Assembly: GCA_002344075.1 (NCBI GenBank)
Contig: DDTM01000040.1
Coordinates: 1 to 24,080 of the forward strand
Source: Bacteroidetes bacterium UBA2364
GTDB lineage: Bacteria > Bacteroidota > Rhodothermia > Rhodothermales > UBA2364
Length of the DNA: 24,080 nt
Direction: 5' to 3'
The stretch's first letter is position 1; each line of letters begins with the position of its first letter. Made by a program: the position numbers and the translations under genes. Under the pieces are notes generated by a model. It was not told the origin of the DNA and searched no databases. It worked only from the letters and a program-made list of their open reading frames with translations. Below, piece by piece: positions 8,165 through 15,326 of this stretch.

Positions 8165-8590
8165 ATGAGAAAAAACATCATTATGTCGGTATGGACGGCA
8201 ATCCTGTTGGGATTTGCTTCGGTTAGTTCTGCACAAGATTCTCCTATTATTGGAGGTGACCAAGATGCACATGGCTGTAATCCATCCGCTGGATACACGT
8301 GGTCTGCCCTGAAAAAAACGTGTATTCGTATCTTTGAAGATGGAATAGCTTTAGATCCACAAGCAACTGGTTTGCCAAGTAGCACGAGGGCATTTGTTGT
8401 CAAAAAAACTGGAACTGACGTCAAAGTGGAGGTGTTCCTGCCGGATGCTACCAAGGGTACATTATTAAATCGGGTTAAGAAAAACAAAAAAGGATCGGAA
8501 TGGAAGGGTGGAGGCTTGACCCTTTCTATGACTGGAAAAAGTTATAAGCTATTTAAAAACAAAAAGTTAATATATGCGAGTAGCACGTGA
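8165..8590 (+). CDS. Small secreted protein with conserved two-cysteine N-terminal motif
   Basis: A 141-residue exported protein. ATG 8165 is preferred over 8090 because it gives a standard signal peptide (MRKN, hydrophobic stretch, SVSSAQ, cleavage near residue 21). The mature protein starts with PIIGGDQDAHGCNPSAGYTW and then a second cysteine in KKTCIRIFEDGIAL. The C-terminal part is lysine-rich and strand-forming, with KKTGTDVKVEVFLP and a final GKSYKLFKNKKLIY. I associate the HGCxxSAGYTW...C motif with small periplasmic or secreted Bacteroidota proteins of unknown function, but cannot name a family. The two cysteines may form a disulfide. A small hairpin (AAGGTT/AACCTT, 8116-8132) lies in its leader. 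A strong terminator follows 42 nt downstream. Confidence 0.75.
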   Translation: MRKNIIMSVWTAILLGFASVSSAQDSPIIGGDQDAHGCNPSAGYTWSALKKTCIRIFEDGIALDPQATGLPSSTRAFVVKKTGTDVKVEVFLPDATKGTLLNRVKKNKKGSEWKGGGLTLSMTGKSYKLFKNKKLIYASST

Positions 8591-8631
8591 TCTGCCTGAT
8601 AGATTAAACGTTAGCGCTTGCATTCTTGTCC

Positions 8632-8661
8632 AGCCTTGGTATTTTTTACCGAGGCTTTTTT
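8632..8661 (+). terminator. Strong rho-independent terminator after the small secreted protein
   Basis: The left arm AGCCTTGGTA (8632-8641) pairs with TACCGAGGCT (8647-8656) as a 10-bp stem with a single T-G wobble. The loop is TTTTT, and a run of six T (8656-8661) follows. It closes the plus-strand run that starts at 109. Confidence 0.88.
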
Positions 8662-8828
8662 ATTTTAAAGAGGAGAAATATATGCACAGGTTGCTTTTTG
8701 TTGGGTGCAGTTCAAAACTTCCCAAAACGTAGAGCGAAACTGTCTTTCACATCCTATTTAATATAGGTGCGTCGTATATGCCATACCTTAGTTTGTTAAA
8801 ATAGGCCCAGTTTCAGGTGAAAATATAG

Positions 8829-8840
8829 CTCCGTAGGAAC
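8829..8840 (+). repeat. Short intergenic repeat, copy 2 (CTCCGTAGGAAC)
   Basis: Matches 5197-5208 at 11 of 12 positions and, like it, sits in non-coding DNA. The flanks ATATAG before and GCTGG after do not match copy 1, so any element is either degenerate or limited to this core. Confidence 0.3.
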
Positions 8841-8937
8841 GCTGGTAGTTTAGGATAGTGGGGTGATGCTTATAGGCTTTAAAACAAAAAAAACGCTTTC
8901 ATTTGACAAAAAAACATTCTATTTTAACACGCTTTGC

Positions 8938-8964
8938 CGGAGTAGGCCTTATATGCGCACTCCG
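8938..8964. promoter_or_regulatory. Inverted repeat upstream of the symporter gene
   Basis: CGGAGT (8938-8943) and ACTCCG (8959-8964) form perfect 6-bp arms around 15 nt. It lies 31 nt before the symporter ATG, so it could be an operator or leader hairpin. A 6-bp match over this distance is only weak evidence. Confidence 0.25.
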
Positions 8965-8995
8965 ATATTTTGATGTTCCAAAACAATAAATAGGT

Positions 8996-10813
8996 ATGAT
9001 GACCCTACATTGGTTAGACCTAACCATCATCTTTCTGTTTCTTGCGGGTACGCTCGGTATTGGTTTTTGGCTGGCCAAGCGGGCGTCGCAGAGTGTAAAA
9101 GCATACTTTTTGGCCAGTAACGACCTACCTTGGTATGCGCTGGGTCTTTCCAATGCTTCCGGTATGTTTGATATTTCTGGAACCATGTTTACAGTAGCCA
9201 TTCTGTTTATTTATGGTCTAAAGAGTGCGTGGATTCCATGGCTTTGGCCTGTTTGGAATCAGATTTTTATGATGGTGTTTTTGGCAGCATGGCTTCGGCG
9301 ATCGGGAGTGACCACAGGTGCAGAATGGATCACGTTTCGGTTTGGCGAAGGACGTGGGGCACGGTTGGCCCATGGTGTGGTGGTGGTTTTTGCGGTGATA
9401 ACTGTAATTGCATTTATGGGGTATTTTGTGGAAGGGATTGGGAAATTTGCGGTGACTTTTTTGCACTGGGATTTGTCAATTGCAGCCATTGGTCTATCTA
9501 ACGAAGATGCATACGCCTTGTTGATTATTGCGATCACAACGATTTATAGCGTAAAAGGTGGTTTTTATAGTGTCGTTGGGACCGAGGTGCTACAATTTGT
9601 CATTATGACTATTTCTTGTATTGTGGTAGCGGTCATAGCAATGTGGGTAACCGATCCGGCCTTGTTTGCGGCCAATTTGCCTACTGGCTGGTACGACCTT
9701 TGGGTAGGCTGGAGATTGGAATTAGATTGGTCGCAAATTCTTCCTTCTGCCAATGCACAGATTGAGAAAGATGGGTACGGAATGTTTGGGATGTTAATGA
9801 CCCTCATGATTTTTAAGGGCGTTTGGGCTAGTTTGGCAGGGCCAGTCCCCAGTTATGACATGCAACGGGTACTTTCGGCACGAAGCCCCAGTGATGCGGC
9901 TCGGATGTTTGGCTTAACACCTGTTGTTTTGACTTTGCCGCGTTATTTGATGATTGCTGGGTTTGGGGCACTGGCCGTAGCCTTTTTTATTCCAGAACTT
10001 GCCAAGATGGGCGATCAGGTGGACTTTGAACAAGTGTTACCCTTTGCCATCAACCAATACATCCCTATTGGGTGGAAAGGGCTTTTGCTTGCTGGTTTAT
10101 TGGCCGCGTTTATGTCCACCTATTCAGCGTTTTTAAATGCCGGCCCGGCCTATCTGGTCAACGATCTCTATAAAAAGTATATCAATCCAACCGCACCAGA
10201 GAAAACCTATGTCCGTATGAGCTATTGGGCAAGTGCCAGTGTGGTCATGGTTGGAATTGCTTTCGGGTTTGTAGGAGGGAGTATTCAGCAAATGACCGAA
10301 TGGATTGTCGGCTCGCTCTATGGCGGTTATGCCGCTGCAAATGCCCTGAAATGGATCTGGTGGCGTTTTAATGGGTATGGATATTTTTTCGGGATGCTCG
10401 CGGGTTTGCTGGGAGTGGTTGTAATTCCACCATTTTTCCCCGATTGGTCTCCGATGGAACAATTTATACCCCTTTTGCTCTTTTCACTCCTTGGCTCAAT
10501 TGCAGGATGTTTATTAACACCAGAGGACGACCGTGAGGCTGTTAAAAACTTCTACAAAAAAACCCGCCCATGGGGGTTCTGGGAACCCATTCGCAGGGAA
10601 GTAATGGCTGAAGATTTGGCATTTCGTCCAAATACTAATTTCCGCCGTGACCTCATTAATGTAGTGGTTGGGATTGCTTGGCAAATGTGTCTCGTGGTTC
10701 TCCCTATCTATCTTGTCTTTAAAAATTGGTCCGGATTGGGATGGAGTGTTTTGGTCTTACTGGTAACCTCGGCCTTTCTTTGGTTTAATTGGTGGAAAAA
10801 ACTGGAGGACTAG
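8996..10813 (+). CDS. Sodium:solute symporter (SSS/SLC5 family)
   Basis: Inner-membrane Na+-coupled symporter of 605 residues with about 13-14 hydrophobic helices. The N-terminus, LDLTIIFLFLAGTLGIGFWLAKRA (7-30), and the following SVKAYFLASNDLPWYALGLS segment are standard for SSS proteins. The core GLLLAGLLAAFMSTYSAFLN and the nearby LVNDLYKKYI lie around 360-395. A cytoplasmic stretch (about 509-560) with PEDDREAVKNFYKKTRPWGFW is followed by two further helices. This tail is common in FCB-group members with sugar-like or unknown substrates. The solute cannot be deduced, and no catabolic gene is adjacent. Start ATG 8996 or 8999, with a weak Shine-Dalgarno (TAGG). It is monocistronic: a terminator follows and the next gene is convergent. 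Confidence 0.92.
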   Translation: MMTLHWLDLTIIFLFLAGTLGIGFWLAKRASQSVKAYFLASNDLPWYALGLSNASGMFDISGTMFTVAILFIYGLKSAWIPWLWPVWNQIFMMVFLAAWLRRSGVTTGAEWITFRFGEGRGARLAHGVVVVFAVITVIAFMGYFVEGIGKFAVTFLHWDLSIAAIGLSNEDAYALLIIAITTIYSVKGGFYSVVGTEVLQFVIMTISCIVVAVIAMWVTDPALFAANLPTGWYDLWVGWRLELDWSQILPSANAQIEKDGYGMFGMLMTLMIFKGVWASLAGPVPSYDMQRVLSARSPSDAARMFGLTPVVLTLPRYLMIAGFGALAVAFFIPELAKMGDQVDFEQVLPFAINQYIPIGWKGLLLAGLLAAFMSTYSAFLNAGPAYLVNDLYKKYINPTAPEKTYVRMSYWASASVVMVGIAFGFVGGSIQQMTEWIVGSLYGGYAAANALKWIWWRFNGYGYFFGMLAGLLGVVVIPPFFPDWSPMEQFIPLLLFSLLGSIAGCLLTPEDDREAVKNFYKKTRPWGFWEPIRREVMAEDLAFRPNTNFRRDLINVVVGIAWQMCLVVLPIYLVFKNWSGLGWSVLVLLVTSAFLWFNWWKKLED

Positions 10814-10838
10814 TATCTTTGTGGGCTATTCGTTTGCC

Positions 10839-10870
10839 ACACCCCGTAGTCAAAAGTTGCGGGGTGTTTT
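10839..10870 (+). terminator. Terminator after the symporter gene
   Basis: ACACCCCG (10839-10846) and CGGGGTGT (10860-10867) form a perfect 8-bp, GC-rich stem with a 13-nt loop and a short TTTT tail. On the minus strand no T-run follows, so it mainly serves plus-strand transcription. Confidence 0.65.
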
Positions 10871-10875
10871 GGTAA

Positions 10876-11949
10876 TCAGAATAAGCGCAACTGATCCCCG
10901 TTTTTTGGGGGTACCTGAAAAAGGTCGGTTCTGGTTTTTGGAAACTTGGTTGAATAGCCGTTCTTGCGATGAGCCACTCGAAAGATATGGCGGACGGTCT
11001 CTGCCCAGATTCCTTTTCCCCTCATTCGGTGACCAAATCGGCTGTCACGGAGTTCTTTTCCATGTAAATCTTCTAAGCGGTGTTTGATTTTTTGTGCCCG
11101 AAGTGGCAGTTCCTTGTCTAACCATTCTATAAAAAGTTCGCGAACAGTACCGGGTAGTCGAACCATCTGGTAGCCTGCTACCTCCGCGCCATAATCGCGG
11201 GCCGCCTTTAAGATTTCCGGAATTTCTTCATGCGTGAGTCCGGGAATGACTGGCGCTACCATCACACCGACGGGAATATCCGCTAATGCCAACGATTCAA
11301 TGGCTTTCAGGCGTGCCAATGGGCGGGAGGTACGTGGCTCCATCTTGTTGACCAATTCGTCACGTAAGGTGGTAACAGAAAGCATGGTTATTACCAAGTC
11401 TTGCTTTGCAAGGTCTTGTAATAGGTCTATATCGCGGGTAATGAGGGCATTTTTGGTAATAATGCCCACCGGATTTCGGAAATCACAAAAAACCGTCAGT
11501 AGCTTCCGTGTAATTTGCATGTTTCGCTCTAAAGGCTGGTAACAATCGGTATTGCCAGAGAGTGCAATTTGTTGCGGAATCCAATTTTTGGCTCTAAAAG
11601 CCTCTTCCAAGAGTTTGGGCGAGTCTGGTTTGTATAAAATCTTGGTCTCAAAATCCAGTCCTGCAGAGAAGCCTAAATATTCATGAGAGGGTCTTGCATA
11701 ACAATACACACATCCGTGTTCACATCCTCGATATGGATTAATACCAAATGTGAATGGAATATCAGGACTGTCGTTCTTGGAGAGAATACTTTTTGAGGTA
11801 TCCAAAAATGTTTCGGTAGTGATTTGGCGCAAGTCTTCTGCCGCTAATGCAGCCGGATCGTATTGAACCCGATGTGTTTCAAAACGGTTTTGAGGATTGT
11901 GGGTGGTTGCCCGGCCTCGCCGCCTAGGCATTTCGTCGTGTATGTCCAT
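10876..11949 (-). CDS. PA0069-family radical SAM protein
   Basis: Radical SAM enzyme of the SplB-like PA0069/Rv2578c group, about 357 residues; its reaction is unknown. The [4Fe-4S] cysteines are C76, C80 and C83 in GCEHGCVYCYARPSHE. Around them are the family signatures FTFGINPYRGCEHGC, then LSGNTDCYQPLE and ALITRDIDLL. The N-terminus PRRRGRATTHNPQNRFE also fits. The frame is open to an ATG at 11979, but that ATG falls inside a good minus-strand promoter. The real start is therefore ATG 11949 or, leaving only the conserved part, ATG 11931. Neither has a Shine-Dalgarno. It is convergent with the symporter gene and divergent from the SanA-like gene. Some family members have been linked to DNA repair only by resemblance to SplB, which I do not rely on. 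Confidence 0.88.
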   Translation of the reverse strand: MDIHDEMPRRRGRATTHNPQNRFETHRVQYDPAALAAEDLRQITTETFLDTSKSILSKNDSPDIPFTFGINPYRGCEHGCVYCYARPSHEYLGFSAGLDFETKILYKPDSPKLLEEAFRAKNWIPQQIALSGNTDCYQPLERNMQITRKLLTVFCDFRNPVGIITKNALITRDIDLLQDLAKQDLVITMLSVTTLRDELVNKMEPRTSRPLARLKAIESLALADIPVGVMVAPVIPGLTHEEIPEILKAARDYGAEVAGYQMVRLPGTVRELFIEWLDKELPLRAQKIKHRLEDLHGKELRDSRFGHRMRGKGIWAETVRHIFRVAHRKNGYSTKFPKTRTDLFQVPPKNGDQLRLF

Positions 11950-11970
11950 GAAGTTATATGTTCTACATGT

Positions 11971-11999
11971 ATAATACATATTTGACTTGGTAAAATCAA
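11971..11999 (-). promoter_or_regulatory. Predicted promoter of the radical SAM gene
   Basis: On the minus strand, TTGATT (plus 11994-11999), a 17-nt spacer and TATTAT (plus 11971-11976) form a good sigma70-like match. The transcription start would fall near 11965, which leaves a short leader before ATG 11949 and excludes ATG 11979 as the start. Confidence 0.45.
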
Positions 12000-12003
12000 G
12001 TCA
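11983..12003. promoter_or_regulatory. Perfect 7-bp inverted repeat in the divergent promoter region
   Basis: TGACTTG (11983-11989) and CAAGTCA (11997-12003) flank GTAAAAT. The repeat covers the predicted -35 and spacer of the radical SAM promoter and lies upstream of the SanA-like gene. It could be an operator for a dimeric regulator acting on both genes. No regulator gene is nearby. Confidence 0.4.
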
Positions 12004-12084
12004 CCTACGTATCTTTTGATGAAGGGTCGCGTACCAAAGGCTTACATTTTGTTCATCCGTCTTTTGACCGTTTTCCAAGGGCAC

Positions 12085-12774
12085 ATGCATAACCTCCGCA
12101 AACCCATTACAGCTAAACCGCCCCCTTTGCCCGTTAAAAAACGTCGCTTGGCTTCTGTTACACGCTTGGTCTTCATTGGCTTGTTTGGTCTTGGGCTATT
12201 GGTAGGCACAACAGCTTGGCTTACGCGGAGTACAAGCAAACTCATGTATGAAACACCAGAAGCGGTGCCGGAAGCCGAGGCCGCATTGGTATTGGGGACC
12301 AGCAATCGGACGCGCTCTGGTGGTGTAAATCTTTACTTCAAATACCGCATGGATGCGGCGGCGGCGTTGTATCTTACGGGCAAAGTTCGGTACCTCTTGC
12401 TAAGCGGCGATCATCGCAAAGACAACTACAATGAACCAGGTATGATGCGGAAAGCCCTGCGGGAACGAGGGGTCCCAAATCGGGCGATGAAAGAAGATGG
12501 TGCTGGGTTAAGAACTTTAGATTCGGTAGTAAGGGCGCAAAAAGTATTCGGCATTGAGAAAATGGTGATCGTTTCGCAAAGACAACATTTGTTCCGCGCC
12601 TTGTATATTGCAAAACATGAAAAAATAATGGCTTATGGCTTGGTGGCTCAAACACCAACAGTTACACGACCCACCTGGATCCGTCAGACTGCACGGGAGG
12701 CATTGGCGCGTATTCGGGTCTTTTTAGACCTCTATTTGTGGCGCGAAAAACCCAATCTAAACCGTAATCTTTAG
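12085..12774 (+). CDS. SanA/YdcF-type DUF218 membrane protein
   Basis: Inner-membrane-anchored protein of the SanA family, linked in enterobacteria to envelope integrity and vancomycin sensitivity at raised temperature; the molecular activity is not established. With ATG 12085 it has 229 residues, near E. coli SanA (239). A basic N-terminal segment is followed by one transmembrane helix (about 27-46), then the DUF218 domain with VLGTSNRTRSGGVN (69 onward), YLLLSGDHRK, YNEPGMMRKAL, RTLDSVVRAQKVFG and VSQRQHLFRALYIA. These align well with SanA by eye. The start is uncertain: ATG 12019 adds 22 residues. AAGGG at 12077-12081 is close to ATG 12085. The stop is 18 nt before rbfA. Confidence 0.85.
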   Translation: MHNLRKPITAKPPPLPVKKRRLASVTRLVFIGLFGLGLLVGTTAWLTRSTSKLMYETPEAVPEAEAALVLGTSNRTRSGGVNLYFKYRMDAAAALYLTGKVRYLLLSGDHRKDNYNEPGMMRKALRERGVPNRAMKEDGAGLRTLDSVVRAQKVFGIEKMVIVSQRQHLFRALYIAKHEKIMAYGLVAQTPTVTRPTWIRQTAREALARIRVFLDLYLWREKPNLNRNL

Positions 12775-12792
12775 AATTAAAATACATAAAAT

Positions 12793-13200
12793 ATGAGTAT
12801 CCGTACCGAACGGGTAGCAAGGCTAATTCAAAAAGAAGTAGCAGTCTTGCTCCAAACCGATTTTTTCGAGCCCTCGCAGGCAATGACAACTGTTACGCAA
12901 GCCCGCGTTACACCTGATTTGTCTATCGCCTATGTCTATATTAGTATCATGGGCGAGGTGGTTGAACGAAAAAACGCCTTTAAACGACTACAAAACATAA
13001 CCTCCGAAATTCGCCATGCCTTAGCTGCCCGAATTCGTCATCAGGTTCGGGCTATTCCTGAATTGCGTTTGATGCTGGATGAATCGCAGGAACAAGCAAT
13101 GAAAATGGAACACCTATTTGCGGATTTGCAGAAAGAACGAGAAGAAAAAGGTGAAGTGGTGGTGGATGCCGCTTTGTACCCACATCTGAAGGAAGATTGA
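12793..13200 (+). CDS. rbfA: Ribosome-binding factor A
   Basis: Late-stage 30S assembly factor that binds near the 5' helix of 16S rRNA and is needed for cold growth in E. coli. It has 135 residues, the usual length. The opening SIRTERVARLIQKEVAVLLQ and the central VTQARVTPDLSIAYVYISIMG are the RbfA KH-like fold, and the C-terminal IPELRLMLDES matches the conserved V/IPELxFxxDxS. Translation from ATG 12793 lacks a visible Shine-Dalgarno. It sits 18 nt after the SanA-like gene and 28 nt before truB. In many bacteria the order is infB-rbfA-truB; here infB is absent. Confidence 0.95.
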   Translation: MSIRTERVARLIQKEVAVLLQTDFFEPSQAMTTVTQARVTPDLSIAYVYISIMGEVVERKNAFKRLQNITSEIRHALAARIRHQVRAIPELRLMLDESQEQAMKMEHLFADLQKEREEKGEVVVDAALYPHLKED

Positions 13201-13228
13201 GCACCAAAAATGTGCTTTAGCCCCAATA

Positions 13229-13951
13229 ATGATGCATCATCCTTTGCTTATACCCACCGGAATGTTTCCTTCATCATTTTCGGCGGGGATTTTTTTGGTG
13301 GATAAACCGAGTGGCTGGACCTCGTTCGACGTGGTAGCCAAGATGCGGCGCATCCTGCGAATCAAGAAAATCGGACATGCGGGCACGCTCGACCCAATGG
13401 CTACCGGATTGTTATTGGTGTGTGTTGAACGTGCTGCAACAAGTCAAATTGATATATTTATGGGTATGGAGAAGGAATACACCGGAATATTGCGATTGGG
13501 CGAAACAACCGAGAGCTACGACGCCGAGTCGAAAGTCCTTAAAACGGTTTCCGCAGAGCATCTTTCATTAGAAGACGTACAGCAAGCAGGCCTTACTTTT
13601 CTGGGAGAAAGTGGGCAACGACCACCCATGTTCTCAGCCATAAAAATAGGGGGCGAGCGCCTGTACAAAAAAGCCCGACGTGGCGAAATGGTGGATATTC
13701 CCGAACGAAGAGTCACGATTCATGATTTCGACTTGTTGGAAAAATTGGGTAATGATGTGCAGTTCAGGGTACGGTGTAGCAAAGGAACCTATATCCGCAG
13801 TTTGGCACATGATCTGGGCCAAGTGCTGGGAGTTGGGGCGCATCTTACAGCGCTTCGTCGGACGGCAATCGGGGCATTTCGGGTGGAGAATGCTTGGACG
13901 ATGCCCCAACTGATGCAGCTACAACGTCCGAATATTAGTCAAAACGGCTAA
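13229..13951 (+). CDS. truB: tRNA pseudouridine(55) synthase
   Basis: Isomerises U55 in the T-loop of tRNAs to pseudouridine. The 240-residue protein has the catalytic aspartate D55 in GHAGTLDPMATG. It also has the TruB motifs LVDKPSGWTSFD (23-34), RPPMFSAIKIGGERLYKKAR and CSKGTYIRSLAHDLG. A C-terminal PUA domain is absent or rudimentary, as in the shorter bacterial forms. ATG codons lie at 13229 and 13232, and at 13262; the first pair are 9 residues upstream of the conserved region, so the exact start is open. It follows rbfA, with which it is usually paired. Its last 17 nt overlap the end of the opposite-strand isomerase gene. Confidence 0.94.
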   Translation: MMHHPLLIPTGMFPSSFSAGIFLVDKPSGWTSFDVVAKMRRILRIKKIGHAGTLDPMATGLLLVCVERAATSQIDIFMGMEKEYTGILRLGETTESYDAESKVLKTVSAEHLSLEDVQQAGLTFLGESGQRPPMFSAIKIGGERLYKKARRGEMVDIPERRVTIHDFDLLEKLGNDVQFRVRCSKGTYIRSLAHDLGQVLGVGAHLTALRRTAIGAFRVENAWTMPQLMQLQRPNISQNG

Positions 13952-14705
13952 AATCGGGCTTACGTTTTTCAAAAAAGGCTGTTGCTGCTTCCTCGAAAGC
14001 TGGGCCTTTTAGCGCTTCCTCAAACGCATCCAATTCGCTTTCGATAACCGCTTTCAAAGCCAAGTTTCGCTTTTCAGGGTTTAATAATCCTTTGGTATCT
14101 CGGACGGCATTTCCGGCAAGGCGGGTGAATTGTGTACAAACCTTTTCTGCTTCTTCATAAGTGGTTTCGTCCTGACAAATATGCGTGGCCAAACCCATTT
14201 CGTAGGCACGGTCCCCACTAAATGGCGCTCCGGTCATTAGCAAATGTCGTGCGCGGGTGTGCCCAATAATGGAAGGTAGAAGCCAAGAAGACCCAAATTC
14301 CGGCAATAATCCTAATTGCGAAAATGGCAACGAAAGCCGGGCATCGTTAGCCACAACAACGGCATCACAGTGCATCAAAACAGTTGTTCCAATCCCTACA
14401 GCCAATCCTCGCACAGCAGCAATTAGAGGTTTTTCTACATTAAGTATAGTATAAATAAAGCGTACTGTAGCCGTTTCGCGCAAAGGTGTTCCGGCTTGGG
14501 CAAAAAAAGCAAAGTCCATTAGGTCGTTGCCCGATGTGAAGTTCTCGTTACCGCGCAATAAGACTGCGCGTACTTCTGGACGTTTTTGGGCGGCAGCAAG
14601 GGCATCCGCCAGATGGCCATACATCTCTTGGGTAAGGGCGTTTTTTCGTTCAGGGCGGTGAATGGAGAGGATCAGTACCCCATTCTCTAAGGATTCTTGG
14701 ATCAT
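13935..14705 (-). CDS. Crotonase-family enoyl-CoA hydratase/isomerase (isomerase-like)
   Basis: Crotonase-fold enzyme acting on acyl-CoA substrates, 256 residues, cytosolic. Oxyanion-hole segments are SGNDL (58-62) and VRGLAVGIGTT (98-108). The active-site stretch PFSQLGLLPEFGSS (127-140) has a glutamate in PE (E136) where delta3,delta2-enoyl-CoA isomerases have theirs. The first hydratase glutamate of classic crotonase (in QPEI) is not matched. This favours an isomerase or a hydratase-like paralogue of unknown substrate over a standard enoyl-CoA hydratase. It lies last in a minus-strand block after a PaaI-type thioesterase (63-nt gap), so both may act on CoA thioesters. ATG 14705 has no strong Shine-Dalgarno. 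Its 3' end overlaps truB. Confidence 0.85.
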   Translation of the reverse strand: MIQESLENGVLILSIHRPERKNALTQEMYGHLADALAAAQKRPEVRAVLLRGNENFTSGNDLMDFAFFAQAGTPLRETATVRFIYTILNVEKPLIAAVRGLAVGIGTTVLMHCDAVVVANDARLSLPFSQLGLLPEFGSSWLLPSIIGHTRARHLLMTGAPFSGDRAYEMGLATHICQDETTYEEAEKVCTQFTRLAGNAVRDTKGLLNPEKRNLALKAVIESELDAFEEALKGPAFEEAATAFFEKRKPDFSRFD

Positions 14706-14768
14706 CTTTGAAAGTGGCTTTGGAGTTTTTTTTGGGTTAAAATACGGAAAAAGTGCAAGTTAACCTCG

Positions 14769-15206
14769 TTAAGTGCTCAAAATCTGATTGGTGGAGAAGG
14801 CCAGTGCAATTTTTTTTCCAGACGGATTCAGTACAGTAGCCCGCATATGCAAATAAGATTTACTTTGCTCCAAAACCTCACCATGCACGTCTAAATATGT
14901 ATCCCTCATGGTAACGGGTCTCAAATAAGTAGTATTAAGTTGAGTTGTAACGCTGGGCGGTGCTACTAAATAGCTCAAAGGGCCTAAGGTGTTGTCTATG
15001 GCCGCCACAATAAACCCACCTTGCATCAGGCCAATGGGGTTTTGAAATCGGGGATCATTCGGAAAACGACAGACTAAGATACGGTTTTCGGTAAACGACA
15101 CGTATTCACCATTCATTTCGGTAAAGCACGGTGGCGGAAGCAACATCTTGCGTTTGGTGCTTTTTTCTTGAAAATGGCTTTCTAAAAGTTCGGCTAAAGA
15201 GGGCAT
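14769..15206 (-). CDS. PaaI-type hotdog-fold acyl-CoA thioesterase
   Basis: Hydrolyses an acyl-CoA thioester; substrate unknown. The 145 residues form one hotdog domain. The signature GLMQGGFIVAAIDNTLGPL (59-77) carries the GG and the catalytic-type acid D71 used by PaaI thioesterases. It is followed by TTYLRPVTMRDTYLDVHGEV, the usual beta-strand after the active site. The N-terminal 20 residues are lysine-rich and not part of the domain. Co-oriented with the crotonase-family gene downstream (63-nt gap) and the GNAT gene upstream (120-nt gap), which makes shared CoA-thioester metabolism plausible but not shown. Confidence 0.82.
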   Translation of the reverse strand: MPSLAELLESHFQEKSTKRKMLLPPPCFTEMNGEYVSFTENRILVCRFPNDPRFQNPIGLMQGGFIVAAIDNTLGPLSYLVAPPSVTTQLNTTYLRPVTMRDTYLDVHGEVLEQSKSYLHMRATVLNPSGKKIALAFSTNQILST

Positions 15207-15326
15207 AAATCGAAAATTTACCCATTGGGGAATGTGAGTAGGTGAAATAAAGTGCAGAATACCATTTCTGATGACGTAAAATTATGTGAATATATTGAGA
15301 AGAACATTTAGTATGTTTTGAGATGT

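Larger units (their letters stand above)
8591..8995. other. 405-bp intergenic stretch without a convincing gene
   Basis: It holds the terminator at 8632-8661, a copy of a short repeat (8829-8840), an inverted repeat (CGGAGT, 15 nt, ACTCCG, 8938-8964), and a TTGACA (8903-8908) without a convincing -10 partner. A tiny open frame of 16 codons at 8682-8732 has AGGAG at 8671-8675, six bases upstream of its ATG, but is too short to call. The second half presumably carries the promoter of the symporter gene. Confidence 0.6.

Noticed and set aside
8903..8908. Perfect TTGACA upstream of the symporter gene
   Set aside because: No TATAAT-like hexamer at 16-18 nt and the Bacteroidota -7 element does not match well; kept only as a note in the intergenic entry.
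10894..10911. CCCCG-TTTTTT-GGGGG hairpin near the end of the radical SAM gene
   Set aside because: It lies inside the coding region of the minus-strand gene and encodes its C-terminal residues; it may only be coincidental, and the 8-bp stem at 10839-10867 is the better terminator.
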